A stretch of 64,000 nucleotides of DNA from positions 587,677 to 651,676 of the forward strand of contig NZ_BMVW01000002.1 in assembly GCF_014650915.1 (NCBI RefSeq), given 5' to 3'. This document shows, in pieces, positions 41,871 to 50,617 of the stretch; within the stretch, counting starts at the first letter, position 1, and the number at the start of each line of letters is the position of its first letter. The DNA is from Streptomyces poonensis (GTDB lineage Bacteria; Actinomycetota; Actinomycetes; Streptomycetales; Streptomycetaceae). Under the pieces are notes generated by a model. It saw nothing but the letters and a program-made list of their open reading frames with translations. It was not told where the DNA came from and made no database searches. Both the position numbers and the translations under genes were made by a program.

Positions 41871-43166
41871 ATGGCGGATGCGACGGGGCTGCTGGACATG
41901 GGGGAACGGCTCGGCGCGCGGGAGCTGCGGGCCCTGCAACGGGAGCGGTTGCGGGCGTCGCTCACCCATGCCTACACGAACGTGCCCTTCTACCGGGAGG
42001 CGTTCGACAAGGCGGGGCTCCGCCCCGAGGACTGCCGGGAGCTCGCCGATCTCGCCCGGTTCCCGTTCACCACGAAGGCGGATCTGCGGGCGAACTATCC
42101 GTACGGGATGTTCGCCGTGGAGCGGGAGCGGATTCGGCGCATCCACGCGTCGAGCGGGACGACCGGGCAGCCCACGGTCGTCGGCTACACGGAGAACGAC
42201 CTTTCCATGTGGTCCGACATGGTGGCCCGTTCGATCCGTGCGGCGGGCGGGCGCCCGGGCGACACCATCCATGTGGCGTACGGCTATGGGCTGTTCACCG
42301 GTGGGCTCGGCGCACACTACGGGGCCGAGCGGCTCGGGTGCACCGTCGTGCCCGCGTCCGGCGGCATGACGGCCCGTCAGGTTCGGCTGATCCAGGATCT
42401 GCGGCCGCGGATCATCATGGTGACGCCCTCGTACATGCTGACGCTGCTCGACGAGTTCGAGCGGCAGGGGGTCGATCCGCGCGGCACGTCGCTGCGGGTG
42501 GGGATCTTCGGGGCCGAGCCGTGGACCGAGGGGATGCGGCGGGAGATCGAGGAGCGGTGCGGGATCGACGCGGTCGACATATACGGGCTGTCGGAGGTCG
42601 TCGGCCCGGGGGTCGCCCAGGAGTGCGTGGAGACGAAGGACGGGCTGCACATCTGGGAGGACCACTTCTTCCCCGAGGTCGTGGATCCGGTGACGGGCGA
42701 GGTGCTGCCCGACGGTGAGCGGGGCGAGCTCGTGTTCACCTCGCTGACCAAGGAGGCGATGCCCGTGATCCGGTACCGGACGCGGGACCTGACGCGGCTG
42801 CTGCCCGGCACGGCCCGTACGTTCCGCCGGATGGAGAAGGTCACCGGGCGCAGCGACGACATGGTGATCCTGCGCGGGGTGAACCTCTTCCCCACCCAGA
42901 TCGAGGAGATCGTGCTGCGCACTCCCGGTGTCGCCCCGCACTTCCAGCTGCGCCTCACCCGTGAGGGCCGTCTCGACGCGCTCACCGTCCGGGCCGAGGC
43001 ACGCCCCGGGGCCACGCCGGAGGTCAGGGACGCGGCGGCCCGGGCCATCGTGGCGGCCGTGAAGGACGGCATCGGCGTCTCGGTGGCCGTGGAGATCGTC
43101 GAGCCGGAGTCACTGGAGCGGTCGGTGGGGAAGATCAAGCGGATCGTGGATCTGCGGTCCCGGTGA
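41871..43166 (+). CDS. paaK: Phenylacetate-CoA ligase (PaaK)
   Basis: 431 aa, normal for PaaK. The AMP-binding P-loop SSGTTGQPT (near residue 95), IFGAEPW, IYGLSEVVGPGV, and the C-terminal hinge and lysine region GRSDDMVILRGVNLFPTQIEE and SVGKIKRIVDL are all present. It activates phenylacetate to phenylacetyl-CoA in aerobic aromatic degradation. The paaABCDE ring-epoxidase genes are not near, so the enzyme must feed a pathway encoded elsewhere. A TetR-type palindrome in front suggests induction by the CoA product. Its 3' end is duplicated just downstream. Confidence 0.94.
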   Translation: MADATGLLDMGERLGARELRALQRERLRASLTHAYTNVPFYREAFDKAGLRPEDCRELADLARFPFTTKADLRANYPYGMFAVERERIRRIHASSGTTGQPTVVGYTENDLSMWSDMVARSIRAAGGRPGDTIHVAYGYGLFTGGLGAHYGAERLGCTVVPASGGMTARQVRLIQDLRPRIIMVTPSYMLTLLDEFERQGVDPRGTSLRVGIFGAEPWTEGMRREIEERCGIDAVDIYGLSEVVGPGVAQECVETKDGLHIWEDHFFPEVVDPVTGEVLPDGERGELVFTSLTKEAMPVIRYRTRDLTRLLPGTARTFRRMEKVTGRSDDMVILRGVNLFPTQIEEIVLRTPGVAPHFQLRLTREGRLDALTVRAEARPGATPEVRDAAARAIVAAVKDGIGVSVAVEIVEPESLERSVGKIKRIVDLRSR

Positions 43167-43231
43167 GGCACGGGGTGCGGTTCCGGTGAGGCGCTGGACG
43201 CCGTCCCGGTGAGGCACGGGGTGCGGTTCCG
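43157..43231. repeat. 46-bp-period duplication at the 3' end of paaK
   Basis: A 29-bp sequence (43157-43185) containing the paaK stop is repeated exactly at 43203-43231. The second copy is outside the gene and has no visible function. Confidence 0.85.
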
Positions 43232-43314
43232 TGGCGCGCCGTCGCGTCCCCGCGCGCCGCGGCCGGGGCCCGCCCGCCTCGGGCAGGTCCCGGCCGCCGT
43301 GCCGTCGACATCGG

Positions 43315-44127
43315 TCAGGGCTTGCGTCCCACCCCGCCGTGCTGGCCGATCGGTTTCGGGTCGGTGCCGGGCTCCGGGCGCCACAGCGGTACCGAGACGA
43401 TGCCGGGCTCCACGAGCTCCAGGCCGTCGAAGAACGCCGCGATCTGCTCCACGGGCCGCAGGAAGTACCCGGCCGCGCCCGTCTCGTTGTACGCGTCCTG
43501 GGCCTGCTCGTAGTCGGGGTCCGTGCCGCGCGAGCCGTCGTTGACGCACAGGTGGCTGCCCGACGGCAGGCCGTCCATCAGCCGGCTCACGAGCGCGCGG
43601 GCGCCGTCGTAGTCCTCGATGTGGCCGAGGATGCCGCTGAGGATGAGGGCGACGGGCCGGTCGAGGTCCAGCGTCCGGGCGGCGGCCTCCAGGATGCCGT
43701 CCGTGTCGAACACGTCGGCGTCCACGTAGGACGTCGCGCCCTCGGGAGAGGAGTAGAGCAGGGCGCGGGCGTGGGCGAGGACCATCGGGTCGTTGTCGAC
43801 GTAGACGATCCGGGACTCGGGCGCGTACCGCTGGGCGACCTCGTGGGTGTTGTCCTCGGTCGGCAGGCCCGTCCCGACGTCCAGGAACTGACGGACGCCG
43901 GCCTCCTGGACCAGGTGGCGGATGCTGCGGCCGAGGAAGGCCCGGCTGCTGCGGGCGATGGTCACGATGCCCGGGAAGACGGCGGTGTAGGCGTCGCCGG
44001 CCTCCTCGTCCACCGGGTAGTTGTCCTTGCCGCCCAGCCAGTAGTTCCAGATGCGGGCCGAGTGCGGCACCGTGGTGTCGATCCTCTGCCTCGCCGCCGC
44101 CTCGGGGCTCATCGCTTGGTCGGTCAT
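43315..44127 (-). CDS. DUF574-type SAM-dependent methyltransferase
   Basis: 270 aa. IWNYWLGGKDNYPVDEEAG at the N-terminus is diagnostic of the DUF574/Methyltransf_19 family common in Streptomyces. SAM-binding features follow: FLDVGTGLPTEDNTHEVAQ, VYVDNDPMVLAHARAL and ALILSGILGHI. The substrate is unknown. ATG with GGAGACGGG upstream. It converges on paaK and is followed on the same strand by no clear partner. Confidence 0.92.
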   Translation of the reverse strand: MTDQAMSPEAAARQRIDTTVPHSARIWNYWLGGKDNYPVDEEAGDAYTAVFPGIVTIARSSRAFLGRSIRHLVQEAGVRQFLDVGTGLPTEDNTHEVAQRYAPESRIVYVDNDPMVLAHARALLYSSPEGATSYVDADVFDTDGILEAAARTLDLDRPVALILSGILGHIEDYDGARALVSRLMDGLPSGSHLCVNDGSRGTDPDYEQAQDAYNETGAAGYFLRPVEQIAAFFDGLELVEPGIVSVPLWRPEPGTDPKPIGQHGGVGRKP

Positions 44128-44281
44128 GGGGCCCGTCTCCTCAGCAGATGCGTGCACGGTCGGGACGACCCCGTGTGCAACACCCGTTGCGGGCACACCA
44201 GTTACACCAGTTCGCACCAGACACCAGGAGCACCGGTCGTCACCGGGGTGATCCTAAGCCTCTTCCGTTACGGCCGGGTTC

Positions 44282-45796
44282 TCAGGCCCCGGCGGCCCCC
44301 GCGAACCGGTCCCTCAGCTCCCGCTTCAGGATCTTGCCGCTCGCGTTGCGCGGCAGTTCGTCCACGAACAGGACCCGCTTGGGCGCCTTGAAGCCGGAGA
44401 GCTTCTCGCGCGCGTGGGTGACCAGTTCGGCCTCGGTGACGTCCCCGCGCGGGACGACCACGGCGGTGATCGCCTCGATCCACTTGTCGTCCGGCAGCCC
44501 GATCACGGCCACCTCGGCGACCCGCTCGTGGGTGTAGAGGGCGTCCTCCACCTGGCGCGAGGCGACCAGTACACCACCGGAGTTGATGACGTCCTTCACC
44601 CGGTCGACGACCGTGAAGTACCCCTCGGCGTCCCGTACCGCCAGGTCACCGGAGTGGAACCAGCCGTCGCGGAAGGCCTCGGCGGTCTCCTCCGGCTTGT
44701 CCCAGTAGCCCTGGCACAGCTGCGGGGAGCGGTAGACGATCTCGCCCGGCTGCCCGTCGGGCACGTCCGCGCCCACCTCGTCGACGACCCGGGCCTCGAC
44801 GAACAGCACCGGCCGCCCGCAGGAGTCCATGCGCCCCTTGTGCTCGTACGGTCCCAGGACCAGTGCGAGGGGGCCGATCTCGCTCTGCCCGAAACAGTTG
44901 TAGAAGGCCAGCTTCGGCAGGTGCTCCTTGAGCCGTTCCAGCACGGGCACGGGCATGATCGACGCTCCGTAGTACGCCTTGCGCAGCCCGCTCAGGTCGC
45001 GGCCGGCGAAATCGGGACGGTTCGACAGCCCGATCCACACAGTCGGCGGGGCGAACAGACTGTCCGCGCGGCCCGCCTCGATCAGGTCGAGGATCGTGTC
45101 GCCGTCGGGCGCGTCCAGGACGACGTTCTCGGCGCCCACGGCCAGGTACGGCAGCAGGAAGACATGCATCTGCGCCGAGTGGTAGAGCGGGAGCGAGTGC
45201 ACGGGCCGGTCGCCCGCCTGGAGGTCGAGGGCGGTGATCGCGCTCAGGTACTCGTGCACCAGCGCGCGGTGCGTCATCATCGCGCCCTTGGGCAGGGCGG
45301 TGGTGCCCGAGGTGTACAGCAGCTGCGCCAGATCCTCGGCGCGCGGCTCCTCCCCCTCGTACGGTTCCGTCGTGGCGAGCCGGGTGAGCAGGGAGTCCTC
45401 GGTGTCGCGCAGGGCCAGGGCGCGTGTTCCGGCGGGCAGCCGGCCGGCCAGGTCCGGGTCGGTGAGGACGAGCGCGCTGCCGGACTGGCCGAGGAGGTAC
45501 GCCAGGTCGTCGCCGGTCAGGTTCTGGTTGACGGGGACGTGGACCAGCCCGGCCCGCGCGCAGGCGAGGAAGGCGATCAGGTACGCGTCCGAGTTGTGGC
45601 CGTAGGCGCCGACGCGGTCGCCGGGGGCGAGTCCGGTGGCGCGCAGGGCCTGTGCCGCGCGCGAGACGGCGTCGTCCAGTTCGGCGTACGTCCAGGAGCG
45701 TGTCCCGTAGTGGAGGGCGACGCGGGCGGGGGTCCGCCGGGCGCTGCGCCGCAGGACTCCGTCCACCGTCACTTCGTGTCCGGCCGCCACCGTCAT
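44282..45796 (-). CDS. Acyl-CoA synthetase (long-chain fatty acid-CoA ligase type)
   Basis: 504 aa, ANL superfamily: LLYTSGTTALPKGAMMTH (P-loop), YNCFGQSEIGPLA, GWFHSGDLAVRD, VDRVKDVINSGG and NASGKILKREL (catalytic Lys). The usual P-loop TSGTTGxPKG has Ala for the second Gly. It forms acyl-adenylate and then acyl-CoA; chain length is not predictable. ATG with GGAGGAG. It is divergent from the secreted acylase gene. Confidence 0.92.
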   Translation of the reverse strand: MTVAAGHEVTVDGVLRRSARRTPARVALHYGTRSWTYAELDDAVSRAAQALRATGLAPGDRVGAYGHNSDAYLIAFLACARAGLVHVPVNQNLTGDDLAYLLGQSGSALVLTDPDLAGRLPAGTRALALRDTEDSLLTRLATTEPYEGEEPRAEDLAQLLYTSGTTALPKGAMMTHRALVHEYLSAITALDLQAGDRPVHSLPLYHSAQMHVFLLPYLAVGAENVVLDAPDGDTILDLIEAGRADSLFAPPTVWIGLSNRPDFAGRDLSGLRKAYYGASIMPVPVLERLKEHLPKLAFYNCFGQSEIGPLALVLGPYEHKGRMDSCGRPVLFVEARVVDEVGADVPDGQPGEIVYRSPQLCQGYWDKPEETAEAFRDGWFHSGDLAVRDAEGYFTVVDRVKDVINSGGVLVASRQVEDALYTHERVAEVAVIGLPDDKWIEAITAVVVPRGDVTEAELVTHAREKLSGFKAPKRVLFVDELPRNASGKILKRELRDRFAGAAGA

Positions 45797-45895
45797 GCCC
45801 GCTCCTCCACGTCCTGCCGCCCTGACGTGATCCTCGTGCGCCGGTGCGAGCGCGGTCAAGCATCCGGTGCGGGCGGGGAACGGCCGTATATGGCG

Positions 45896-45907
45896 TGATC
45901 AGGATCA
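45896..45907. promoter_or_regulatory. Short palindrome TGATCAGGATCA between divergent genes
   Basis: TGATC-AG-GATCA lies in the 204-bp region between the acyl-CoA synthetase and acylase genes. It could be a regulator site; evidence is only the symmetry. Confidence 0.3.
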
Positions 45908-46000
45908 ACCACCACGCCTCTCGGACGTGCACACGGACATCAGAATGTGTCCGGCGTTACGCTCAACCACCTTTTCCGCCAAAGATGTTGGGAGGCTCGT

Positions 46001-48424
46001 TTGCGTACCCGCCTGAGACGACTCGTCGTCGTGGCCGCCGCCCTGTTCACCGCCGTCGCATCCCTGCCGGCCGCCGCGGCCGGGGACCGGGACCGTCGGG
46101 AGAACCCCTCGTACGGCGGCCTGTCCGCCACCATCCGCTACACCGAGTACGGCATTCCGCACATCCTCGCGAGGGACTACGCGAGCCTCGGCTTCGGCGA
46201 GGGCTGGGCGCAGGCCGCCGACCAGGTGTGCACGCTCGCCGACGGTTTCGTCACCCTGCGCGGTGAGCGGTCGCGGCACTTCGGGGCCGACGCGGCACCC
46301 GACGGCTCGCTCTCCTCCGCCGCCGGCAACCTCAGCAGCGACCTGTACTTCCGCGGGGTGCGTGAGTCCCGCACGGTGGAGAAGCTGCTCGCCGAGCCCG
46401 CGCCGGTGGGTCCGAGCCGTGAGGTCCGGGACCTGATGCGCGGCTGGGCGGCCGGTTACAACGCCTGGCTGCGGCAGAACAGGATCACGGATCCCGCCTG
46501 CGAGGGCGCCGCCTGGGTGCGGCCGGTCACCGCGCTCGACGTGGCGACCCGCGGCTACGCCATCGCCGTGATCGCCGGGGAGGGGCGGTTCGTCAACACG
46601 ATCACCGACGCGCAGCCGCCCGCCGGGGCCGCCTCCGCGCCCCGTACCGCCGACGCGGAGGCCGTGTCGCGGGCCGCGCGCGAGCTGTACGGGACCGAAG
46701 ACCCCAGAAACGCGGACATGGGCTCCAACGCGGTCGCCTTCAGCGGTGCCACGACGGCGAACGGCCGGGGCCTGCTGCTCGGCAACCCGCACTACCCGTG
46801 GCAGGGCGGGCGCCGGTTCTGGCAGTCGCAGCAGACGATCCCCGGCGAGCTGAACGTGATGGGCGGCTCCCTGCTCGGCACGCCGACGATCTCCATCGGC
46901 CACAACGCGCACGTGGCCTGGAGCCACACCGTCTCCACCGGCGTCCCGGCCAACTTCCACCAGCTGACGCTGGCTCCGGACGATCCGACGGTGTACCTGG
47001 TGGACGGGAAGCGCGAGCGGATGACGAAGCGCACCGTGACCGTCCCGGTCAAGGACGGGGCGCCGGTGACCCGTACCCAGTGGTGGACCCGCTACGGCCC
47101 CCTGGTCACCTCGCTCGACCCGCGGACTCCGCTGCCGTGGACCACCACGACGGCGTACGCGCTGCACGACCCGAACGCGAAGAACATGCGCTTCGCCGAC
47201 ACCGGGCTGGCCTTCAGCAAGGCCCGCAGCACGGGCGACGTCCTGAAGGCCCTGAAGCGGCATCAGGGCATCCCGTGGGTGAACACGATCGCCGCGGACT
47301 CCTCGGGGCACTCCCTGTTCACGCAGTCGCAGGTGCTGCCCCGCATCACCGACGAGCTGGCGGAGCGCTGCTCGACCGCGCTGGGCCGGACGACGTACCC
47401 GGCGGCCGGCATCGCGATCCTGGACGGCTCGCGCGGCGACTGCGCGCTCGGCGAGGACCCGGACGCCGTGCAGCCGGGGATCTTCGGACCCTCACGGATG
47501 CCCACGCTCAAGGACGCCCCGTACGCGGAGAACTCCAACGGGACCGCGTGGCTGACCAACGCCGACCGGCCGATCACGGGCTACGAGCGGATCTTCGGCA
47601 CGGTCGGCACCCCGCCGAGCCTGCGCACGCGCGGCGCCCTGGAGGACGTGTCGGCGATGGCCGAACGGGGCGGTCTGACCGTACGGGACCTGCAGCGCCA
47701 GCAGTTCGCGAACCGGGTGCCGGCGGGTGACCTCGTGGCCGACGACCTGGTGCGGGCGTGCGTCGCGCTGCCGGGCGGCACGGCCGCGGGAAGCGACGGC
47801 ACGCCGGTCGACGTGAGCGAGGCGTGCGGCGTGCTGAAGGCATGGGACCGCACCACCGACACCGACAGCCGGGGCGCGCTGCTGTTCGACCGGTTCTGGC
47901 GGAAGCTGACGCAGTCGGTGCCGGTGGCGCAGCTGTGGAAGGTGCCGTTCTCGGCGGCGGACCCGGTGCGCACCCCGAACACGCTGAACACGGACGCGCC
48001 CGGCGTCGCCACCGCGCTCGCCGACACCGTGACGGAGCTGCGCGCGGCGGGCATGGCGCTCGACGCGGAGTGGGGTGACCACCAGTTCGTCGTACGGGGC
48101 GGGCAGCGCATCCCCGTGCCGGGCGGCGCGGACACGCTCGGTGTGTGGAACATGATCCAGGCACCGTGGAACGCGTCCGGCGGCGGCTACCCGGAGGTGG
48201 TCCACGGCTCCAGCTACATCCAGGCGGTGGGCTGGGACGGCGGGCGCTGCCCCGTGGCCCGCACCCTGCTGACGTACTCCCAGTCCTCGAATCCGGAGTC
48301 GCCGTACTCCAGCGACCAGACCCGGCTGTTCTCGGGTGAGAAGTGGGTGACCTCGCGCTTCTGCGAGAAGGAGATCCTGTCCTCGCCGAAGCTGAGGGTG
48401 GTCCGCGTGGCCGAACACCGCTGA
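46001..48424 (+). CDS. Secreted penicillin-acylase-family Ntn hydrolase
   Basis: 807 aa from TTG 46001, where GGGAGG lies 5 bp upstream and a clean signal peptide begins (RTRLRRLVVVAAALFTAVASLPAAAA). The alpha chain runs to about residue 241; MGSNAVAF places the autocatalytic nucleophile at S242, start of the beta chain. NPHYPWQG, ISIGHNAHVAWSHTV and NTIAADSSGHSLF are typical of acylases acting on acyl-homoserine lactones, aculeacin or penicillins (PvdQ/AAC group). The substrate cannot be assigned. Location is outside the cell. A GTG 54 bp upstream keeps the frame open but adds no signal-like sequence. Confidence 0.92.
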   Translation: MRTRLRRLVVVAAALFTAVASLPAAAAGDRDRRENPSYGGLSATIRYTEYGIPHILARDYASLGFGEGWAQAADQVCTLADGFVTLRGERSRHFGADAAPDGSLSSAAGNLSSDLYFRGVRESRTVEKLLAEPAPVGPSREVRDLMRGWAAGYNAWLRQNRITDPACEGAAWVRPVTALDVATRGYAIAVIAGEGRFVNTITDAQPPAGAASAPRTADAEAVSRAARELYGTEDPRNADMGSNAVAFSGATTANGRGLLLGNPHYPWQGGRRFWQSQQTIPGELNVMGGSLLGTPTISIGHNAHVAWSHTVSTGVPANFHQLTLAPDDPTVYLVDGKRERMTKRTVTVPVKDGAPVTRTQWWTRYGPLVTSLDPRTPLPWTTTTAYALHDPNAKNMRFADTGLAFSKARSTGDVLKALKRHQGIPWVNTIAADSSGHSLFTQSQVLPRITDELAERCSTALGRTTYPAAGIAILDGSRGDCALGEDPDAVQPGIFGPSRMPTLKDAPYAENSNGTAWLTNADRPITGYERIFGTVGTPPSLRTRGALEDVSAMAERGGLTVRDLQRQQFANRVPAGDLVADDLVRACVALPGGTAAGSDGTPVDVSEACGVLKAWDRTTDTDSRGALLFDRFWRKLTQSVPVAQLWKVPFSAADPVRTPNTLNTDAPGVATALADTVTELRAAGMALDAEWGDHQFVVRGGQRIPVPGGADTLGVWNMIQAPWNASGGGYPEVVHGSSYIQAVGWDGGRCPVARTLLTYSQSSNPESPYSSDQTRLFSGEKWVTSRFCEKEILSSPKLRVVRVAEHR

Positions 48425-48469
48425 GGCCGCCGGCCGTCCGGAGAGACGGGTGGGTGACAACGGGTGGGT

Positions 48470-48499
48470 GCGGTGCCGTCGTCCGTTCGGCGGCACCGC
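48470..48499. terminator. Hairpin between convergent acylase and DUF2795 genes
   Basis: GCGGTGCCG (48470-48478) pairs perfectly with 48491-48499 over a 12-nt loop, in the 121-bp gap between convergent stops. Confidence 0.6.
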
Positions 48500-48545
48500 G
48501 CTCCCGTTCCGGCGGACCGGGTGCCCGCGCCGGAGGAATCGGCCG

Positions 48546-48737
48546 TTACTCGTTGAAGACGGCCTTCGTCACCTCGTTCGGGCCGTCGAAGCTGTCCTTC
48601 TTCAGGCCGTCGAGACGGCTGACGACCTTGTCGTCGGCCTTGTTCTTGCGGGCACAGTCCACCAGCGACTTCTTGTCCGTCGGGTAGTCCATGCCCTTGA
48701 GGGCCTTCTGTACATCGATGGGGCTGAGCTCGGCCAT
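48546..48737 (-). CDS. DUF2795 small protein
   Basis: 63 aa. MAELSPIDVQKALKGMDYPTD is the start of the DUF2795 family, followed by KKSLVDCARKNKADDKVV and LKKDSFDGPNEVTKAV. GGGAG lies before the ATG. A sigma-B-like promoter (GCAT-N15-GGGTAC) is about 78 bp upstream, so it is probably a general stress protein. The family is of unknown biochemical function. Confidence 0.9.
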   Translation of the reverse strand: MAELSPIDVQKALKGMDYPTDKKSLVDCARKNKADDKVVSRLDGLKKDSFDGPNEVTKAVFNE

Positions 48738-48814
48738 GAAGTTCTCCCTGTGGAGCACCGGCCGCGCGCTCCAGCGAGCGACACGGCATATCGGTAATAC
48801 CTGGACATAACGCC

Positions 48815-48839
48815 GTACCCCGTCTGATATGAAATATGC
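48815..48839 (-). promoter_or_regulatory. Sigma-B-like promoter of the DUF2795 gene
   Basis: Read on the minus strand: GCAT (48839-48836), 15 bp, GGGTAC (48820-48815). This fits GNNT-N14-16-GGGTA(C/T) reported for the Streptomyces stress sigma factor SigB and lies in an A/T-richer stretch. Confidence 0.6.
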
Positions 48840-48887
48840 GGCGAGCCGGCGGAAGGCCCGGGAGACGGCCCAGCGGACGGCCTGGAA

Positions 48888-48922
48888 GACAGCCCGGAGG
48901 ACAGCCCGGAGGACAGCCCGGA
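48888..48922. repeat. 12-bp tandem repeat next to the desaturase gene 3' end
   Basis: GACAGCCCGGAG occurs at 48888 and 48900, and 11 of its 12 bases at 48912, just after the end of the oxidoreductase gene (minus strand). Degenerate copies precede it. Confidence 0.75.
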
Positions 48923-48924
48923 CA

Positions 48925-50529
48925 TCAGGGCCGTGAGACCGGGCCCGCTCCGGTCGCCTCCAGCACCGCCATGGCCGCGTTGTGGCCGGGCACCCCGCTG
49001 ACCGCGCCGCCGCGCACCGCGCCCGCACCGCACAGCAGCACGTTCGCGTGCCGGGTCTCGACGCCCCAGCGGCCGGTGCCCTCCTGGGCGTACGGCCAGG
49101 AGAGCTCGCGGTGGAAGATGTTGCCGCCGGGCAGCCGCAGCTCGCGGTCCAGGTCGAGCGGGGTCTTCGCCTCGATGCAGGGGCGGCCGTCGGCGTCGGT
49201 GGCCAGGCATCCGGCGATCGGCTCGGCGAGGTGCGCGTCCAGCTGGGCGAGGGTGGCCCTCAGCAGCTCCTCGCGGGTGCGGTCGTGGTCGCGCGCGAAC
49301 AGGCGGGCGGGGGTGTGCAGTCCGAACAGGGTGAGCGTGTGGTGGCCCCGCTCGACGAGGTCCGGGCCGAGGATGCCCGGGTCGGTGAGGGAGTGGCAGT
49401 AGATCTCGGAGGGCGGCTCCTTCGGCAGCCGCCCGCCCGCCGCCTGGACGTGGGCGGCCGCCAGCTGCTCGTACCCCTCGGCGATGTGGAAGGTGCCGGA
49501 GAAGGCCTCGCGCGGGTCCACGGAGGTGTCGCGCAGCTTCGGCAGCCGCGTGAGCAGCATGTTCACCTTGAGCTGGGCCCCCTCGGCGGGAGCGGGCGGC
49601 TCGTCGCCGGTCAGGGCGGCCAGCTCGCGGGGGGAGGCGCCGACCAGTACGTGCCGGGCGGCTACGGTGCCCTCGCCGGCCGCCGTGCGGTACGTGACCT
49701 CGGCGGTCCGCCCGTCGGTGGCGACGCGCACCGCCTCGTGGCCGGTGGCGAGCACGGCGCCCGCGCCGCGCGCGGCCGCGGCCAGCGCGTCCGTGAGGGC
49801 GCCCATGCCGCCGACGGGTACGTCCCAGGCGCCCGTCCCGCCGCCGATCACGTGGTAGAGGAAGCAGCGGTTCTGCGGCAGGGCCGGGTCGTGGGCATCG
49901 GCGAACGTGCCGATCAGGGCGTCGGTGAGAACGACACCGCGGACCAGGTCGTCGGCGAAGTGCTCCTCGATCGCCACGCCGACGGGCTCCTCGAAGAGCA
50001 TGCGCCAGGCGTCCTCGTCGTCGACGCGTGTCCGCAGCTCCTCGCGGGTGGGCAGCGGCTGCGTGAGCGTCGGGAACACCCGCCGGGCGACCCGGCCCGT
50101 CGTCCCGTAGAAACGCCGCCAGGCCTCGTACTCCCGGTCCGATCCGGTCAGCCGCGCGAACGCCTCCCGGGTGCGCCGCTCGCCGCCGCCGACGAGCAGA
50201 CCGGTGGGGCGCCCGTCGCGCATCGCGGGCGTGTACGAGGAGACCGTGCGCTGCCGGAGCCGGAAGTCCAGGCCGAGCTCCCGCACGATCTTCCGGGGCA
50301 GCAGGCTGACCAGGTACGAGTAGCGCGACAGCCGTGCGTCGACTCCGGGGAAGGGCCGCGTGGACACGGCGGCGCCCCCGGTGGCGTCCAGCCGTTCCAG
50401 CACGAGTACGGTGCGGCCCGCGCGGGCGAGATAGGCGGCGGCGACCAGCCCGTTGTGGCCGCCGCCGACAATCACAACGTCGTAGGAGTCGTAGGAGTCG
50501 TACGAGCGGTGTCCCCTGGGCGCTGGCAT
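48925..50529 (-). CDS. FAD-dependent oxidoreductase, phytoene desaturase-like
   Basis: 534 aa. The FAD-binding beta-alpha-beta motif is near the N-terminus: VVIVGGGHNGLVAAAYLARAG, then ERLDATGGAA. The C-terminal FAD motif is NVLLCGAGAVRGGAVSGVPG. The family includes carotenoid desaturases and isomerases (CrtI/CrtO, CRTISO-like), but actinobacterial copies far from crt genes act on unknown substrates. The N-tail contains SYDSYDSYD from 9-bp repeats. GAAGG precedes the ATG. Upstream, the frame stays open into the kinase 3' region without similarity. Confidence 0.88.
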   Translation of the reverse strand: MPAPRGHRSYDSYDSYDVVIVGGGHNGLVAAAYLARAGRTVLVLERLDATGGAAVSTRPFPGVDARLSRYSYLVSLLPRKIVRELGLDFRLRQRTVSSYTPAMRDGRPTGLLVGGGERRTREAFARLTGSDREYEAWRRFYGTTGRVARRVFPTLTQPLPTREELRTRVDDEDAWRMLFEEPVGVAIEEHFADDLVRGVVLTDALIGTFADAHDPALPQNRCFLYHVIGGGTGAWDVPVGGMGALTDALAAAARGAGAVLATGHEAVRVATDGRTAEVTYRTAAGEGTVAARHVLVGASPRELAALTGDEPPAPAEGAQLKVNMLLTRLPKLRDTSVDPREAFSGTFHIAEGYEQLAAAHVQAAGGRLPKEPPSEIYCHSLTDPGILGPDLVERGHHTLTLFGLHTPARLFARDHDRTREELLRATLAQLDAHLAEPIAGCLATDADGRPCIEAKTPLDLDRELRLPGGNIFHRELSWPYAQEGTGRWGVETRHANVLLCGAGAVRGGAVSGVPGHNAAMAVLEATGAGPVSRP

Positions 50530-50617
50530 GGCCCTTCGTAACACGCGCCGATCGTGACCGGCCAGAGGGCCGGCTGCGGAGCCGATGCCGGGCCGGGCGG
50601 ACGCGGCGACCGCCTCC

